8,704 nt of DNA. Origin: Fidelibacterota bacterium (GTDB lineage: Bacteria > Fidelibacterota > UBA2242). A program made the position numbers and the translations under genes. This document shows, one piece after another, positions 7,214 to 8,704 of the stretch. Under the pieces are notes generated by a model that saw only the letters and a list, made by a program, of their open reading frames with translations, was not told the origin of the DNA and did no database searches. How positions within the stretch are numbered: the first letter of the stretch is position 1; every line of letters starts with the position of its first letter. Location: contig JAGLWX010000014.1 in assembly GCA_023133185.1 (NCBI GenBank), forward strand, positions 1 to 8,704. Reading direction: 5' to 3'.

Positions 7214-7266
7214 TACAAATAGTCAAGTGTCAAAGGCATCTCGATAGTAAAACGTATCTGGATTGT

Positions 7267-8232
7267 CTAATCCCTAACGCAACGAACCGAAAACCCGCTT
7301 TGCTTATAGTAGTAGAGACGAGAGACTACTAAATAACTGTAACCCAGTGACCGGGACCATGCACCGGAACTAGTTCTCTCTGTGGACGACCAGAAATGGG
7401 TGTCGTAACCCATACTGATATAAGTACCATGATAGTAACGGTAGCCACCGGGCAACGCAGAAAAACCGCTTTCGTTTGTAGCTCCGGTGTTGGGACTAAT
7501 CCAATGGCTTGTACCGGTTTCTTTCAGTTTGCCACCAGCAACACTACTGCCACCAAGATAGTCAACCAATGTTTGCCACTCGGAATCAGAAGGCACATGC
7601 CAGCCCTCCGGTGCGATTTTGCGGCGGTCATTTACAACATACCAGTTGTAGATGCTGCCATAGGTGTCAGCATTGCTGCCATCATTATCATAGTTACAAT
7701 AAGCACCGGTTGTGAGATTGATCCAATCTGAATTACCAGTCACATTAGGTATCGCACTACCATTTCGGTAATGGGTCACCTTCAGATTTTCTGTCATCCA
7801 CCATTGATTGCCGATTTGTATTATTCGATAGCTGTTTCCATCAACATCAGTTACTGTTTCATATGGAATTGATGTAAATGACATAGCGCTACCATAGCTG
7901 GTGCCGACGCTGTTCGTGGCGTAAGCGCGTACATAATATGTAGTCCCCTCTGTTAAACCGGTAATATTGCTCGTAAAACTACCTGCGCCTGTGCCGTCAG
8001 TAGTTTTATCATCAGAAACCGTAGGAGTTTGTCCTGTGCACCAGCATACTCCACGGGCGGTTACAGTTGCTCCGCCATCAGATGAAATAGTACCGCCGCA
8101 TTGCGCGGAAGTATGCGTTATTGCGCTAACTTCAGCTGTAGTTACTTCCGGTACATTAGTAGAACTTTCTGTGGGATTTTTTTCACACGACAAGAAGACG
8201 AACAAAAGAAAGCATGGAAATACCATTTTCAT
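7267..8232 (-). CDS. FISUMP-domain lipoprotein with Fn3-like domain
   Basis: An exported, probably lipid-anchored envelope protein of unknown function. From the ATG at 8230-8232 it has 321 residues. There is a short lipoprotein signal with FLSC and predicted lipidated C16, a linker (17-27), and a Bacteroidota-type Fn3-like domain (~28-120: GGTISSDGG, VTARGVCW, GLTEGTTYYVRAYATNS, GTSYG). A Fibrobacter succinogenes major paralogous (FISUMP) domain follows (~125-321) with TVTDVDGNSYRIIQIGNQWW, MTENLKVTHYRNG, GWHVPSDSEW and the terminal GFSVRCVRD. The start is uncertain: the ATG has no ribosome binding site nearby, whereas GGAGGT sits 5 nt before an in-frame ATT at 8248-8250, which would add six residues (starting I/M-R-K-Q) and improve the signal peptide's basic end. 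It follows the protease gene by ~62-80 nt on the same strand and could be cotranscribed. The domain calls are secure, the role is not. Confidence 0.88.
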   Translation of the reverse strand: MKMVFPCFLLFVFLSCEKNPTESSTNVPEVTTAEVSAITHTSAQCGGTISSDGGATVTARGVCWCTGQTPTVSDDKTTDGTGAGSFTSNITGLTEGTTYYVRAYATNSVGTSYGSAMSFTSIPYETVTDVDGNSYRIIQIGNQWWMTENLKVTHYRNGSAIPNVTGNSDWINLTTGAYCNYDNDGSNADTYGSIYNWYVVNDRRKIAPEGWHVPSDSEWQTLVDYLGGSSVAGGKLKETGTSHWISPNTGATNESGFSALPGGYRYYHGTYISMGYDTHFWSSTERTSSGAWSRSLGYSYLVVSRLYYYKQSGFSVRCVRD

Positions 8233-8255
8233 TAAAAATTGTTTACGAATCTTTT

Positions 8256-8261
8256 ACCTCC
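8256..8261 (-). promoter_or_regulatory. Shine-Dalgarno GGAGGT pointing to an ATT start for the FISUMP gene
   Basis: GGAGGT on the minus strand is 5 nt from the in-frame ATT at 8248-8250 but 23 nt from the first in-frame ATG (8230-8232). A TAA at 8254-8256 in the same frame blocks any start further upstream. The spacing therefore favours initiation at ATT, a rare but known bacterial start codon (as in infC), unless the T is a sequencing or assembly error for ATG. Confidence 0.5.
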
Positions 8262-8311
8262 ATCATTTGTGTTTATTATTTCTTTATTACGCTAACTCTC
8301 AAATATAAGGT

Positions 8312-8704
8312 TTATTTTCCAGTGAAAGAGGAAAAATCATAGCCGTTCTTTATAAAATAATCTTTGTTCCTTTTAAAAAATGCCTGAATTTCCTCGACCG
8401 GCACAACATGAGTCACACCGTACTGGATATTGGCTTTGTAATCAACAAATATCTCTCCGGTATAGGGAAAATGAAGATCGTGCTTTGATTGATCAAAATT
8501 GTCGGCAGGTCTGATAAGATATTCATATTCGGCTGCCGCTGATTTTGCTATCCCGACAAATTCAAAATTTGGAACGCCGTCTTTTACCGCCAGCACCAGA
8601 CCTCCGCTGCATCCGCGATTAAACAAGGCATCTACAATAAACATTCCGCTTTTAGTCCGGTTCGGATCGCTGACTATTCCCCGTGTAATGAGTTTATAGC
8701 CCCT
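8312..8704 (-). CDS. Trypsin-like serine protease, C-terminal part (5' end outside window)
   Basis: The frame is open to the right window edge. The ATG at 8642-8644 is internal: 20 further in-frame codons upstream read RGYKLITRGIVSD and onward without a stop. The diagnostic segment is FIVDALFNRGCSGGLVLAV, where GCSGG matches the GxSGG catalytic-serine motif of chymotrypsin-fold (S1/Trypsin_2-type) peptidases. The preceding ITRGIVSD and the following FVGIAKS also fit the C-terminal barrel of that fold. The catalytic His and Asp would lie upstream, outside the window, so activity cannot be judged. The C-terminal ~70 residues are charged (FFKRNKDYF) and show no PDZ domain, unlike DegP/HtrA. The stop TAA is 62-80 nt before the FISUMP gene on the same strand. 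Family assignment rests on one good motif and its surroundings. Confidence 0.7.
   Translation of the reverse strand, partial: RGYKLITRGIVSDPNRTKSGMFIVDALFNRGCSGGLVLAVKDGVPNFEFVGIAKSAAAEYEYLIRPADNFDQSKHDLHFPYTGEIFVDYKANIQYGVTHVVPVEEIQAFFKRNKDYFIKNGYDFSSFTGK

Noticed and set aside
7396..8308. Plus-strand ORFs opposite the FISUMP gene
   Set aside because: They mirror a clearly coding minus-strand gene with recognisable domains, have no ribosome binding site support, and their low-complexity His/Cys-rich translations look like antisense artefacts.

Overview
The window looks like a chromosomal piece from a bacterium of the FCB group (Bacteroidota/Fibrobacterota and related candidate phyla). This is an inference from three things: a FISUMP-domain lipoprotein with an Fn3-like domain typical of that group, a PorV/PorQ-like outer-membrane barrel, and A/T-rich intergenic DNA carrying degenerate GCAGAG- and ACGAAG-type repeats. 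The species cannot be named from the sequence. No tRNA, rRNA, transposase, phage gene or CRISPR array was seen.

Layout. The left edge (1-1147, + strand) holds the C-terminal two thirds of the ribosome-associated GTPase TypA/BipA; its GTPase domain lies outside the window. All other genes are on the minus strand. Read in their own direction from the right edge they are: the C-terminal part of a trypsin-like serine protease (8704-8312), a FISUMP/Fn3 lipoprotein (8232-7267, possibly starting at an ATT codon at 8250), a predicted outer-membrane beta-barrel protein (7149-5392), type I glyceraldehyde-3-phosphate dehydrogenase (4915-3908), and a GH57 4-alpha-glucanotransferase/alpha-amylase-type enzyme (3890-1755). 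The last two are 17 nt apart and probably form an operon joining alpha-glucan (glycogen/maltodextrin) remodelling to glycolysis. The first three are an envelope or secreted group.

The most unusual structure lies between the converging typA and GH57 genes. At 1179-1784 there are six tandem copies of a 105-106 bp unit. Each unit contains one CTTTGCGAAAG and one reverse-complement CTTTCGCAAAG, giving twelve sites in strictly alternating orientation at 37 bp (invariant) and 68-69 bp spacing. It resembles the BIME/REP arrays of enterobacteria in architecture but not in sequence. The last copy runs into the GH57 gene and supplies its final nine codons and stop. A second non-coding curiosity is a 231-bp stretch (5111-5341) with perfect 10-bp terminal inverted repeats and internal palindromes, between the barrel gene and gap.
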